A stretch of DNA of 64,000 nt from Clostridium_S neuense (GCF_045310695.1 NZ_JBJIAA010000004.1:245420-309419), one strand, 5' to 3'. Counted from the stretch's first letter, positions 17,241 through 26,877 are shown. The notes: a model not told the origin generated them from the sequence alone. Translations and numbers: made by a program.

Positions 17241-17340
17241 AGATAAACCACTTTGAAACTTGAAATTTATTTGTGCCAAAATGCCATCTTCTGGACATTA
17301 TGGTGCACATGAATTTCAATAGTTGAAGCGATTTATCTAT
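17241..17340 (+). repeat. Repeat A copy 1 (~100-bp palindromic intergenic element)
   Basis: Starts AGATAAACCACTTTGAAACT and ends GTTGAAGCGATTTATCTAT. Terminal inverted repeats (AGATAAACC / gGTTTATCT) enclose an inner palindrome in which AAATTTATTTGTGCCAAAAT pairs with the inverted GGTGCACATGAATTT segment. The element is bracketed by a further 10-bp inverted repeat, AAGTGAAAGA at 17223-17232 and TCTTTCACTT at 17350-17359. It has no coding capacity. Confidence 0.85.
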
Positions 17341-17368
17341 AACACAACTTCTTTCACTTAATTAAAAG

Positions 17369-17461
17369 GATAAACCACCTTGAAATTTATTTGTACCTAA
17401 AAGCCATCTTCTGGGCATTATGGTGCATATGAATTTTAATAGTTGAAGCGGTTTATCTATA
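17369..17461 (+). repeat. Repeat A copy 2, directly upstream of a start codon
   Basis: A second copy in the same orientation, lacking about 7 bp near its left end. It ends 12 bp before the ATG of the next gene, so that gene's ribosome-binding site (GGAG at 17462) begins exactly where the repeat stops. It could influence translation of that gene by folding. Confidence 0.85.
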
Positions 17462-17473
17462 GGAGATGATGTA

Positions 17474-18289
17474 ATGGATAAACTTTTATTTGGAATTTCT
17501 GGTATTCCAATAGGAAATGGAGACACCAAATTTACATATAAAACCGGCATAGACTATTTAAGCAGCATTGGCCTTGATGCTATGGAACTCCCTTTCGTAA
17601 GGAGCGTAAATATAACTTCAAAAAATAAGGATGATGTTCTTAAATCCAAGGATAAAAATAACCTTTATCTTTCTGCTCACGGATCATACTTCATAAATTT
17701 AAATGCAGATGATTTAGAAAAGCAAGAAGCTTCTATAGGAAGAATAATAAAAGGAGCAGAGGCTTTAAAAAGTGTTCATGGAAAAAGCCTTGTATTCCAC
17801 CCTGGTTTTTATTTAAAGGATTCTAAGGAAGAGACCTTTAGTACAATCAAGGATAACCTTTTAAAGCTTCCTTCTATAGGCATAGATTACAGGCTGGAAA
17901 CTACGGGAAAGGGTTCTCAATTTGGTTCTTTAAAAGAAAATGTGGAACTGTGTAAAGCTGTTCCAACCTGCAAACTTTGTATTGATTTTTCTCACATTCA
18001 TGCTAGAGAAAATGGAGGGTTAAAATCACAAGAGGATTTTGATAAAATTTTGAACTTTGTTGGGGAAGAACTTGGAGAAAATGCTTTATATGACTTGCAT
18101 ATTCATATGTCCGGTATAAATTATGGACCAAAAGGAGAAAAAAATCACCTTCCATTTTTAGAAAGTGATTTTCCCTTTAAAGAATGTATAAAATCTTTTA
18201 TAAAGTTTAAAGTTAAAGGCTGCGTAATATGTGAAAGTCCTATGCTTGAAAAGGACGCTTTACTTCTAAAAAAAATATATAATAGTTAA
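17474..18289 (+). CDS. Endonuclease IV-like TIM-barrel protein
   Basis: A 271-residue (beta/alpha)8 protein of the AP endonuclease 2 / xylose-isomerase-like superfamily. The endonuclease IV-type metal-ligand pattern is visible: LSAHGSYFINL (His, about 69), KSLVFHPGFYL (His, about 108), YRLETTGKGSQFG (Glu), CIDFSHIHARENGG (Asp-x-x-His), DLHIHMSG (His), and CESPMLEKD (Glu). This supports abasic-site endonuclease activity (Nfo-like), although related sugar isomerases share the fold. RBS TAGGAGATG. Its stop codon region overlaps that of hydE by 4 bp, so the two converge. Confidence 0.8.
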   Translation: MDKLLFGISGIPIGNGDTKFTYKTGIDYLSSIGLDAMELPFVRSVNITSKNKDDVLKSKDKNNLYLSAHGSYFINLNADDLEKQEASIGRIIKGAEALKSVHGKSLVFHPGFYLKDSKEETFSTIKDNLLKLPSIGIDYRLETTGKGSQFGSLKENVELCKAVPTCKLCIDFSHIHARENGGLKSQEDFDKILNFVGEELGENALYDLHIHMSGINYGPKGEKNHLPFLESDFPFKECIKSFIKFKVKGCVICESPMLEKDALLLKKIYNS

Positions 18290-19335
18290 ACTACTTCTCT
18301 ATCATTTCCTTTTCTAAAGCCTTTAGTGTCAGACACATATCTGCCAATTTTATTTATTTTAAGTGTAATGCACTTTCTACAGTGGCCTGGAGTATCATTT
18401 ACACAAATCTTACCTGGATAAAGTGCATACAGTTTTCTATATTCACCTTCTGTTACATTAGGCATAACAACATTAGCGCCAGCCATTAAAGCTTTAGATC
18501 TTCCTTCTGGTTCTAAAGATTCCATAGCAGTTGTTGCAGGTATGTTTATATCAACCATTAAGAGACGCATTATTGCTGTAACCTTTAAACTTAAATGGAA
18601 GTCTCCTGTTTTTTCTTTTCCAAGTGGAGTATCTTCATTTGGTATAAATGGACCAACCCCAAGCATATCTGCATTTATTTCCTTAAAAAATAAAATGTCG
18701 TCTGCTAAAGATTCCATTGTTTGATTTGGAAGACCAACTAAGCATCCTGATCCCACTTCATAGCCAAGCTTTCCAAGATTATAAAGGCATTCCTTTCTAT
18801 TTTCATGGCTCATGCCTGGATCTAAATCTTCATAAAGCTTTTTATCAGTGGTTTCTATTCTTATAAGATATCTATCTGCACCTGCTTCTTTATAAGCCTT
18901 ATACTCTTCATAGGTTTTTTCACCTAAGCTCAAGGTTATTGCAATATCAAACTTCTTTATTTCTCTAACTATATACTTTAATTTATCAACAGTGTAGTAA
19001 TCATCTTCACCAGATTGTAAGACTACTGTTTGATACCCATAGCTTTTTGCTTTTTTAGCAAGTTCTATTATTTCATCTTCCTTTAATCTATATCTTTTTA
19101 AATTCTTGTTATCACGTCTAAGTCCACAATACATACAATTCCTCTTGCATATATTGGAAAATTCAATAAGTCCTCTAAGATGTACTTCATCACCAAGGTA
19201 TTTTTTTCTAACTCTATCTGCTGCTCTATAAAGCTCATCTCTATTTTCATCATCCTTTAAAAGAATAACTATTTCTTCCTTAGTAAGCTCATGAGTGTTC
19301 TCAGCTTTTTTTATTATCTCTAATATGTTATTCAT
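18286..19335 (-). CDS. hydE: [FeFe]-hydrogenase H-cluster radical SAM maturase HydE
   Basis: Radical SAM enzyme that acts on the HydG-made iron synthon during 2Fe-subcluster assembly. The start at MNNILEII behind AAAGGAG gives 349 residues. The radical SAM cluster motif is CKRNCMYCGL (Cx3Cx2C, about 55-62). Other HydE features are QSGEDDYYT, GLPNQTMESLADDI, MLGVGPFIPNEDTPL, and the C-terminal cysteines in NDTPGHCRKCI. It lies 13 bp behind an M16 peptidase gene, so they form an operon. Biotin synthase is excluded by the HydE-type ExGPF region. Confidence 0.94.
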   Translation of the reverse strand: MNNILEIIKKAENTHELTKEEIVILLKDDENRDELYRAADRVRKKYLGDEVHLRGLIEFSNICKRNCMYCGLRRDNKNLKRYRLKEDEIIELAKKAKSYGYQTVVLQSGEDDYYTVDKLKYIVREIKKFDIAITLSLGEKTYEEYKAYKEAGADRYLIRIETTDKKLYEDLDPGMSHENRKECLYNLGKLGYEVGSGCLVGLPNQTMESLADDILFFKEINADMLGVGPFIPNEDTPLGKEKTGDFHLSLKVTAIMRLLMVDINIPATTAMESLEPEGRSKALMAGANVVMPNVTEGEYRKLYALYPGKICVNDTPGHCRKCITLKINKIGRYVSDTKGFRKGNDREVV

Positions 19336-19348
19336 CTTATCTCCTTTG

Positions 19349-20560
19349 CTATGGCTCCACAACCTGAATAGAAGGATTTGTTAAAACTTTGCTTATAGTC
19401 CTTATAATAAATTTCTCATCAATATCAAAATCCAAATCATAATAAACATCTATTGAACTACCATACATAATGTAGTGAACACATAGCTGCATAGCAAGTT
19501 GAATAGACCTTTCAAGCTGTAGTGCCCGTTTAAGTTTTATGCTTTTCTCCAAAGATTTTATTTTTAAATTTGTAAAATATCCTTTAAGTTCTTTTGCTTT
19601 ATCTATGGTATTATCAATTATTTCAATACTTTTAGCTATATTCTCCTTTGAAGTACCCATGTTTATGCTGTAAAGCTTTATTCCACCTTCATTTTTTATT
19701 TTACTATATATCTCGTATGCAAGTCCATACTTTGTCCTTATTTCATCATAAATAAAACTACTCGTTCCTTCTCCAAAAATATTGTTAAATATCCTTAATG
19801 CCTTTATTTCCTTATTGCTTAAATTATGAACTGGAAATATATATTGAATTCTAGCTCCTTCTATATCTCTTTTACTGTAAAATAGTCCACTCTTATTGCT
19901 TTCGTATTCATACTCACGATCTACTTTTCCGCTTTTTTTAAAAGCAAGCATATATTTTTCTATTATTTCCATTATAGTTTCCTCCGATAATGAAGAAACT
20001 ACACTTATAACACAATTTGATGGAACATAATATTTATTATAAAATTCCTTTATATCATCTAAAGTAAATTTTTTTATGTTAGTATGTTTTCCTATGATAC
20101 ATTCTTTTATTCTTACACTTCCAAATGCATTCTTAAAAAGTTCATCTTCACAAAACTGCTCTTTATCATCTTTCCATTCTTTAAGTTCTTCGCAAATTAT
20201 ATTTTTTTCTTCCTCAAATCCTTCCTCTGGAAAGCTAGGATTAATAATTATATCACTATACAACTCAAACCCTGCTTCAAAATCCTTAGAAAGTGTTGTA
20301 CCATAATAAACAACATAAGGAAAATTTGTCATAGCGTTATTAAAGCCAAAAATCTCATCACATAAACTATTTATTTCTTTTTCAGTTCTATTCTTTGTTC
20401 CCTTAAATATGCAGTGTTCTACAGCATGTGCTATTCCATACTTACCTTCTTCCTTTTCTTCTGAAGCACCTGCTTTAAAACCTATGCAAAATGAAGTTAT
20501 TTCTCCTATCTTCTGCTCATATATTACTTTTACTCCATTAATAAGTATATTTTCTTTCAT
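19349..20560 (-). CDS. M16B zinc peptidase (insulinase-like, single half)
   Basis: A 403-residue M16 peptidase of the processing-peptidase type. The start at MKENILING, behind GGAGAG, is preferred. The inverted zinc motif is HAVEH (about residue 45-49), with CIFKGTKNRTEKEI following as usual. A downstream Glu ligand lies in EEEKNIICEELKEW. M16B enzymes often act as homodimers or with an inactive partner; none is nearby. Operon partner of hydE 13 bp downstream. A link to hydrogenase assembly is suggested only by position. Confidence 0.88.
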   Translation of the reverse strand: MKENILINGVKVIYEQKIGEITSFCIGFKAGASEEKEEGKYGIAHAVEHCIFKGTKNRTEKEINSLCDEIFGFNNAMTNFPYVVYYGTTLSKDFEAGFELYSDIIINPSFPEEGFEEEKNIICEELKEWKDDKEQFCEDELFKNAFGSVRIKECIIGKHTNIKKFTLDDIKEFYNKYYVPSNCVISVVSSLSEETIMEIIEKYMLAFKKSGKVDREYEYESNKSGLFYSKRDIEGARIQYIFPVHNLSNKEIKALRIFNNIFGEGTSSFIYDEIRTKYGLAYEIYSKIKNEGGIKLYSINMGTSKENIAKSIEIIDNTIDKAKELKGYFTNLKIKSLEKSIKLKRALQLERSIQLAMQLCVHYIMYGSSIDVYYDLDFDIDEKFIIRTISKVLTNPSIQVVEP

Positions 20561-20597
20561 CAATAAATCTCTCCACATCTTGAAAAAAGTTAGTATA

Positions 20598-20633
20598 AAG
20601 CCTTCAGTTAAATATGCTTTAACATGAAGGCTT
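20598..20633 (-). terminator. Terminator after the DJ-1/PfpI gene
   Basis: AAGCCTTCA and TGAAGGCTT form a 9-bp stem. On the minus strand it lies 15 bp after the stop at 20649, followed by T-rich sequence, ahead of the M16 gene. Confidence 0.75.
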
Positions 20634-20648
20634 TATTCATTCCTATAT

Positions 20649-21218
20649 TTACTTTTTTAATTTATGTTCAACAAAATTTACTAGCATACCTTCCTTTAGC
20701 TTTTCTACAACTTCAGCACCCTTTAATTTTTCTACAAGCTCTAAGGCAAAATAAATTGCTGTAGCAGGTCCTCTACTCGTTATAACATTACCATCCCTTA
20801 CTGCAATCTCCTCTAGGTAATTGCATTTTCCAAGTTCATTTTCGTATCCAGGATATGAAGTAACTTTTTTGCCTTCTGTTACCTCCGCCCTTCCCAAAAC
20901 AATTGGTCCAGCACAAATGGCAGAAACAACTTTCCCTTCGTTATTAAATTTTTTCACTATACCTACTACTTTGCTATTATTTCTTAAATTTTCAGCACCA
21001 GGCATACCTCCCGGGATAACTACCACATCATATTCATCTTCATTTATAGAATCCATTGTTTTATCTGCAAGAACTTTTATACCATGCGCTCCTATGACGC
21101 TTTCACCATTTAAAGAACAAGTATCACATACAATTTCTGCTCTTCTAAGAACATCAACAGTAGTAAGTGCTTCTATTTCCTCAAAACCTTCTGCTAAAAA
21201 CAACAAAACTTTATTCAT
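20649..21218 (-). CDS. DJ-1/PfpI family protein
   Basis: A 189-residue class I glutamine-amidotransferase-like protein. The nucleophile-elbow cysteine is in VSAICAGPIVLG (about residue 103), the conserved acidic partner in FLAEGFEEIEALT (about 8-20), and YDVVVIPGGMPGAENL and ITSRGPATA are typical of the DJ-1/YajL group. Likely roles are protein or nucleotide deglycase or oxidative-stress chaperone functions; none is proven for this protein. It lies 36 bp after the topoisomerase A-subunit gene and is probably read through from it. Confidence 0.9.
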   Translation of the reverse strand: MNKVLLFLAEGFEEIEALTTVDVLRRAEIVCDTCSLNGESVIGAHGIKVLADKTMDSINEDEYDVVVIPGGMPGAENLRNNSKVVGIVKKFNNEGKVVSAICAGPIVLGRAEVTEGKKVTSYPGYENELGKCNYLEEIAVRDGNVITSRGPATAIYFALELVEKLKGAEVVEKLKEGMLVNFVEHKLKK

Positions 21219-21254
21219 TTTACCCTCTTGCCCTCCTAAAAAATTATTTTAATT

Positions 21255-24110
21255 TTATTCAATCTTCATTGATAAAAGAGCATCAACCATTAAGCTTTTT
21301 CCTTTGCCGCCTCTATTTTGTTCTTTTATATTGTCGAATAATATTTCTTTTTCTTCGCCAAGCTTAGACTTAATGCTCATTTTAGTAAATTCTTTTTTAA
21401 GCATAAAACCACATTTCACAAAATCATCTTCACTTAAACTTATCCCTGTAACTCCAGATGCAATTCTACCCATAGGATTTACAGAATTATTTTGAAATCT
21501 TATACACATTGATTTTTCCGTAACCAAAACAATATCATCTTCAATTTCAGTTCCAAATTCCACATTTATAAGTTCATCATTTTCATTTCTAAATTTATAA
21601 CACAAAGTTGAAAGATAATCTCCATCAAACTCACCTAAGGAAGTCTTTTTTACAAAGCCATTTTTACTAAAGAAATAAATATATTTGTCATCATCAAATT
21701 TTTCTACTGAAATAGTTCCAACTACCTTAAAATCTTCTCCAAAATCATTACAAATAGTTGACACACTTATGCCTTCTTTAGGAATATTTTCAATCATAAA
21801 TGCTGGAACCTTGATAGCTGTTCCTTTGTTTGTGAAGATTAAAATTTTTTCTGTCGTTGATGTAATTATAGCTGATTTGTTATTTTTTATCAAATTTGTT
21901 TTTATAATTCCCTTTGAACTTATTTTCACCTCAAATTGTCTACTTTCATAGTTCTCTATAAAGTTTATATTTGTAATTCTATCTTCAGAACTTAAATTAA
22001 ACATAGTATAAGACATTACATTCCTATCTGCCTCTTCAATTGAAGGTTCTTTTAGTTTAAAATTGAGTCCAAGTTCTGTTGTTATTTCAAGATACTTTTC
22101 CTTCCTTTCACCACTGCAAGTTATAACTTTTACAACATTTTCATCTTTTCTAAGTTTTAGAGCCATTATCTTGGAATAACTGGTTAAAAACTTACCTATC
22201 CCAGTCTTTTTAATGCCACCTCTATCTGTGAAAATAATAAAATACTTGCCTTCCTCCATATCCTTCATAGAAAATACTTCTACTATTTTTTCTTTATTTA
22301 GATCCAAACCCTTTATTATGCTATCCAGCTTTTCACCTTTTTCTTTCCATTTACACTCTGGAATACCGTCTCCTTTTATTTTATACATATTTCCGGCATC
22401 AGTAAAAAACAAAAGATTGTGTATGGTATTGGATTCAAATAAGAATTTATTGAAATCTCCCTCTCTATATTCAATATCGTTAACATCTGTACTGGATCTT
22501 GAATAAGACTTTTGGGATACTCTTTTTATGTAGCCTTCATTGGACATGGTCACTATAGTATCTTCTACTACTGTAAATTCCTCTACATCTATTTTTGCCA
22601 CATCATCATTTTCAATTATCTCAGTTTTTCTTGCTTCGCCATATTTATCTTTTATATCTAAAAGCTCTTTTTTTATTACCTTTAAAAGCTCTTTTTCATT
22701 TTTAAGTATATTATTAAGTTTTTTTATAATTTTTTCAAGTTCTTTATATTCTTTTTCAAAGGTTTTTATTTCAAGCCCTGTAAGTCTATAAAGCATTAAT
22801 TCTACAATAGCCTCAGCTTGAGCCTCCGTAAAACCATATTCCTTAACTAGATTTTCTTCAGAATCCTTTTTAGATTTTGAAGCCCTTATAGTTTTTATAA
22901 TGTCATCCATAATTCCTATAGCCTTTATAAAACCTTCTACTATGTGAAATCTTTTTTTAGCAATTTCAAGTTCCTTTTTAGTTCTTCTCGTCACAACATC
23001 CTTCCTATGATTTACATAGTGAACTAAAATAGTCTTTAGGTTCATAGTCTCTGGCTTACCATCCGCTATTGCAACCATATTAAAAATCACATTACATTGA
23101 AGTTCAGTTTTCTTAAAAAGATATTTTAATATTTTATCAGCAGTTTTTTCATCAGCAGCTTTTTTTAATTCTATTACTCCTCTTATACCATTTCTGTCAG
23201 ACTCATCGCGTATATCTGTTATACTTTCAAGAACTTTAGAATGCTTTTTATCTGCTGTCATTTCCGAAATGGTTTGAAGTATCTTAGCCTTATTTCTCTT
23301 ATAAGGAAATTCTGTTATGACTATAGCAAATCTTCCACTTTCAAGCTTTTCAATTTTTGTTTTTGCTCTTAAGGTAACTCTTCCCTCTCCAGTTTCATAG
23401 GCAGTTCTAAGTGAATTCTTACCTATGAGTATCCCCCCTGTTGGAAGGTCTGGCCCTTTTATGTAATTCATAAGTTCTTTTATGGTTATATCATTATTAT
23501 CGATATATTGAAGAGCAGCATCTATAGTTTCATTTAAGTTATGAGGTGGTATATTAGTTGAAAGTCCAACAGCTATACCGAAAGTACCATTTACAAGCAA
23601 ATTAGGGTAGCCTCCTGGCAACACTTCAGGTTCAAGTTCAGAGCCTGAATAATTGTCAACCATATTAACTACACCTTTATCTATATCCTTTAACATTTCA
23701 AGAGCTATAGGTGTAAGCCTTGCCTCAGTGTAACGCATGGCAGCTGCACTATCACCATCAATACTTCCCCAGTTTCCGTGTCCATCAATAAGCGGATGTC
23801 TCGTTGTAAAATTTTGTGCAAGAATAACCATGGCTTCATATACAGAACTATCGCCGTGTGGATGATATTTTCCTAGTATATCTCCAACTATTCTTGCAGA
23901 TTTATAATAAGGCTTATCAGGAAAAGCTTTAAGCATATAAGCTCCATATAAAATTCTTCTATGAACTGGCTTTAACCCATCTCTTACATCAGGAAGTGCT
24001 CTTTCTTTTGCCACTTCTACTGCATATGGTAAATAGTTTTCTGGCATAGCCTCTTCTATTGGAATTCTAACTATATTATTATCCTTTGGTATATTTATTT
24101 TTTTTGACAT
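21255..24110 (-). CDS. Type II topoisomerase A subunit (second clostridial gyrase/topo IV set)
   Basis: DNA breakage-reunion subunit of 951 residues, starting at MSKKINIPK behind GGAAGG. N-terminal motifs: ALPDVRDGLKPVHRRILYGA (38-57), KYHPHGDSSVYEAM (81-94), and the catalytic Tyr127 in AAMRYTEARL. The C-terminal third should form a beta-pinwheel. A GyrA-box-like motif, QNRGGKG, sits at 931-937, almost at the C-terminus. The N-terminus differs clearly from housekeeping GyrA. It forms a unit with the B subunit 123 bp upstream. Gyrase versus decatenase activity cannot be decided from sequence. Confidence 0.88.
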   Translation of the reverse strand: MSKKINIPKDNNIVRIPIEEAMPENYLPYAVEVAKERALPDVRDGLKPVHRRILYGAYMLKAFPDKPYYKSARIVGDILGKYHPHGDSSVYEAMVILAQNFTTRHPLIDGHGNWGSIDGDSAAAMRYTEARLTPIALEMLKDIDKGVVNMVDNYSGSELEPEVLPGGYPNLLVNGTFGIAVGLSTNIPPHNLNETIDAALQYIDNNDITIKELMNYIKGPDLPTGGILIGKNSLRTAYETGEGRVTLRAKTKIEKLESGRFAIVITEFPYKRNKAKILQTISEMTADKKHSKVLESITDIRDESDRNGIRGVIELKKAADEKTADKILKYLFKKTELQCNVIFNMVAIADGKPETMNLKTILVHYVNHRKDVVTRRTKKELEIAKKRFHIVEGFIKAIGIMDDIIKTIRASKSKKDSEENLVKEYGFTEAQAEAIVELMLYRLTGLEIKTFEKEYKELEKIIKKLNNILKNEKELLKVIKKELLDIKDKYGEARKTEIIENDDVAKIDVEEFTVVEDTIVTMSNEGYIKRVSQKSYSRSSTDVNDIEYREGDFNKFLFESNTIHNLLFFTDAGNMYKIKGDGIPECKWKEKGEKLDSIIKGLDLNKEKIVEVFSMKDMEEGKYFIIFTDRGGIKKTGIGKFLTSYSKIMALKLRKDENVVKVITCSGERKEKYLEITTELGLNFKLKEPSIEEADRNVMSYTMFNLSSEDRITNINFIENYESRQFEVKISSKGIIKTNLIKNNKSAIITSTTEKILIFTNKGTAIKVPAFMIENIPKEGISVSTICNDFGEDFKVVGTISVEKFDDDKYIYFFSKNGFVKKTSLGEFDGDYLSTLCYKFRNENDELINVEFGTEIEDDIVLVTEKSMCIRFQNNSVNPMGRIASGVTGISLSEDDFVKCGFMLKKEFTKMSIKSKLGEEKEILFDNIKEQNRGGKGKSLMVDALLSMKIE

Positions 24111-24232
24111 ATTTTCATTCCTTCCAGATATAGAGTACCTTTTCAACTATTAATTTATAAATGTCTCATAATGCCTTAAATATATTATTTTGAAACATAT
24201 ATAAATTAAGTTTTAGTACGATAACTCTTTAA

Positions 24233-26179
24233 TTAAAATTCAGCGTACTTATACATATAGTTTTTTCTTGGCTCAACCACGTCACCCATTAAAAGTGAAA
24301 CCATTTTTTCAGCTTTTGCGGCATCCTCTATAGTGACTTGCTGAAGTGTCCTTGTTTCTGGATTTAGTGTAGTTTCCCAAAGCTGGTCTGGATTCATTTC
24401 TCCAAGTCCCTTATATCTTTGTATGAGACTTCCCTTTCCAACTTCCTTTTTTGCCTCGGCAAGATCATCATCACTATAAGCATATTTAACAATCTCCTTA
24501 CCCTTTGCATTTTTGTACACTTTGTATAGAGGCGGAAGTGCTATATAAAGGTGATTATTTGATATTATATGCCTCATATATCTATATATATACGTCATCC
24601 ATAAAGTCCTTATGTGATATCCATCTACGTCGGCATCACTCATTATTATTATCTTATGGTATCTTAGATCTTCTTCTTTATAATTTTCAAGTACTCCTGT
24701 GCCTATAGCTGCATTAAATATTTTTAGTTCTTCGCTTCCAAGCACATTTTCAAGCTTCTGCTTTTCTGTATTCATTATTTTCCCTTTTGAAGGCATTACG
24801 CTTTGGAACCTTCTATCTCTTGCCTGCTTTGCACTACCTCCTGCTGAATCCCCTTCCACAATTATAAATTCGCACAATTCCGGATCCTTTATAGTACAAA
24901 CGGCAATTTTTCCAGCAAGAGGTGCTGCCCCTTTACCTATTTTTTTCTTTTCAGCATCATTTATCTTCTTTATTCTATCTCTTCTCGCTGCTGCATCTAC
25001 TGCGTTTTTCATAATCATAGACGCTAAATCCTTGTTATCCTCTATCCACTCACAAAGTTTAGTATAAGAAAGGTCATTCATCATAGTGTACGCTTCACTA
25101 TTTCCAAGTTTTGTTTTAGTTTGTCCCTCAAAAATAGGATTTGTAAGCTTTATTTTTATTATTGCTGTCATTCCTTCTCTTATATCATCGCCTTCAAATT
25201 CCTTGTCTTTCTCCTTTAAAATTCCTAATTTCTTTGCCCATTCTTTAAAAGCTCTTGTCATTCCGGCTTTAAATCCAGATTCATGAGTACCTGCCTCCGT
25301 AGTTGGTATGTTATTTACATAGCTTGCAATATACTCCGTAGTTGAATCTGTAAACTGTATGCATACTTCTGCATAGAGCTTTAATCCTGCAATTTCTCTT
25401 TCTCCTTCAAATAAAATCGGTTCCTTGTGAATAGGTGTTTTACTCTCATTTAAATATTCTATAAAATCTAAAAGTCCATTTTCTGAATGATACTCTTTTC
25501 TTATTTCTTCTTCTTTTCTTTTATCTATAAAAACTAAGGTTATACCTTTATTTTGAAATGCGAGCTCCTTAAGTCTTTCATCAATAGTTTCAAATTTGAA
25601 ATCTATAGTACTAAAAATCTCTTTGTCTGGTTTAAAGGTTACCTTTGTTCCAGTTTCATTGGTATTTCCAACTTTTTCGAGCTTTGTAACAGGAGTTCCT
25701 GGCATTTTTCTCTTTAAAGCCTTGTCATAAGCATATTCAAATCTTTGCTTATACACAGCTCCACCTTGTCTTACTTCAACCTCTACCCACTCAGATAGTG
25801 CGTTTACAACTGCTGCTCCAACACCATGAAGTCCTCCCGAAGTTTTATAGTTTTTATTATCAAATTTTCCTCCGGTATGAAGTTCTGTATAAACCATCTC
25901 CACACCAGATTTCTTCTTAATGGGATGAATACCTGTAGGTATACCTCTTCCATTATCTATAATAGTAACACTTTTATCTTCATTCAATATTACATAAGCT
26001 GTATCCCCAAAACCATTTGTAAGCTCATCTATAGCATTATCTAATATTTCCCATATACAATGATGCAATCCCTTGCTTCCAGTAGAACCTATATACATTC
26101 CAGGCCTAACTCTTACAGGTTCAAGTTTTTCAAGAGATGTTAGTGACGTTACATCATAAGTATTTTCATTGTTCATCAT
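24233..26179 (-). CDS. Type II topoisomerase B subunit (ParE/GyrB-like)
   Basis: ATPase and TOPRIM subunit of 648 residues, starting at MMNNENTYD behind GGAGGAGA. The GHKL ATPase part shows VRVRPGMYIGSTG, EILDNAIDELTNG, IDNGRGIPTGIHP and TSGGLHGVGAAVVNALS. The TOPRIM part shows FIIVEGDSAGGSAKQARDR, MPSKGKIMNTEK and IMSDADVDGYHI. The C-terminus has the usual QRYKGLGEMNPDQLWETT. Two ATG codons stand in tandem (26179 and 26176). It is transcribed ahead of the A subunit. Confidence 0.92.
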   Translation of the reverse strand: MMNNENTYDVTSLTSLEKLEPVRVRPGMYIGSTGSKGLHHCIWEILDNAIDELTNGFGDTAYVILNEDKSVTIIDNGRGIPTGIHPIKKKSGVEMVYTELHTGGKFDNKNYKTSGGLHGVGAAVVNALSEWVEVEVRQGGAVYKQRFEYAYDKALKRKMPGTPVTKLEKVGNTNETGTKVTFKPDKEIFSTIDFKFETIDERLKELAFQNKGITLVFIDKRKEEEIRKEYHSENGLLDFIEYLNESKTPIHKEPILFEGEREIAGLKLYAEVCIQFTDSTTEYIASYVNNIPTTEAGTHESGFKAGMTRAFKEWAKKLGILKEKDKEFEGDDIREGMTAIIKIKLTNPIFEGQTKTKLGNSEAYTMMNDLSYTKLCEWIEDNKDLASMIMKNAVDAAARRDRIKKINDAEKKKIGKGAAPLAGKIAVCTIKDPELCEFIIVEGDSAGGSAKQARDRRFQSVMPSKGKIMNTEKQKLENVLGSEELKIFNAAIGTGVLENYKEEDLRYHKIIIMSDADVDGYHIRTLWMTYIYRYMRHIISNNHLYIALPPLYKVYKNAKGKEIVKYAYSDDDLAEAKKEVGKGSLIQRYKGLGEMNPDQLWETTLNPETRTLQQVTIEDAAKAEKMVSLLMGDVVEPRKNYMYKYAEF

Positions 26180-26310
26180 GTTCTCCTCCAATATATAAAC
26201 TGCTTCAACTATCAAAATCAATAATGTAAATAGCAAAAATAAAGTAATGAAATTAATTCCATTACTCTTGTTTATTTTATATGTTTATTATAGAATCGTA
26301 AAGAGTTTTT

Positions 26311-26697
26311 TTATTTTTTATCTGAAAGCATAAATGCGCATCCAATCCTTATAATAGCTCTTATGCTTTCGTCATCTATTTTACTTTTGAGCTTTAACTT
26401 TTTTATTTCATCCTTTGAAATCATAAGAGCAATGTTTTCTTTTCTTAAGTTAATATCAAACTTATAATTATCTTCAACATACATTATGCTATCTTTTATT
26501 ATCTTAAATATAGTCTTTATATTTTCTTTATTATATTCTTCATTTTTTATGGTATTAAATACACTGAAATTAAGTCCAAAATAGTCTTCTTTTATTTCAA
26601 TATCCTTTTCTTTTGATAAATAAAACATATAGCCTAACCCTATAACCAGCATGACGAGCAGTATATAAAAAAATATAAGAATTACGCTGCTATCCAT
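26311..26697 (-). CDS. Small hypothetical protein with one N-terminal membrane helix
   Basis: A 128-residue protein not recognised from any family. Residues 5-27 (VILIFFYILLVMLVIGLGYM) form one transmembrane segment. The remainder is soluble and Lys/Ile-rich, with two conserved-looking stretches (ENIALMISKDEIKKLKLKS and AIIRIGCAFMLSD). A GGGGAGATAG sequence precedes the ATG. It lies 131 bp upstream of the topoisomerase B gene in the same direction. The function is unknown. Confidence 0.7.
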   Translation of the reverse strand: MDSSVILIFFYILLVMLVIGLGYMFYLSKEKDIEIKEDYFGLNFSVFNTIKNEEYNKENIKTIFKIIKDSIMYVEDNYKFDINLRKENIALMISKDEIKKLKLKSKIDDESIRAIIRIGCAFMLSDKK

Positions 26698-26772
26698 GTA
26701 ACTATCTCCCCAAAATATTTATAGTTATATTATATGCAAGTGATACTAAACTTTCCAATAATGTATTCTATA

Positions 26773-26874
26773 GTTAGATCACTGCGAAACTTAAACTATT
26801 TATGTTCCAAAATACCACTTTCAAGGAATTATGGTGTATATATAATTTGTAATTTAGCTGTTTTCAATCTATAA
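26773..26874 (+). repeat. Repeat A copy 3, diverged
   Basis: A decayed copy: GATCACTGCGAAACTTAAAC at the left, TTCCAAAATACCACTTTCAA in the middle, and CTGTTTTCAATCTATAAC at the right. The palindromic layout remains recognisable, but both ends have lost the AGATAAACC signature. It lies next to the stop codon of the glycerol-1-phosphate dehydrogenase gene. Confidence 0.6.
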
Positions 26875-26877
26875 CAT

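Noticed and set aside
17362..17550. Minus-strand frame of 62 codons across repeat A copy 2
   Set aside because: It runs through the repeat and the start of the endonuclease IV-like gene; no support as a gene.
18286..19335. HydE gene considered as biotin synthase (BioB)
   Set aside because: The Cx3Cx2C context and C-terminal cysteines fit HydE, and no biotin genes are nearby, while hydF is 3.4 kb away.
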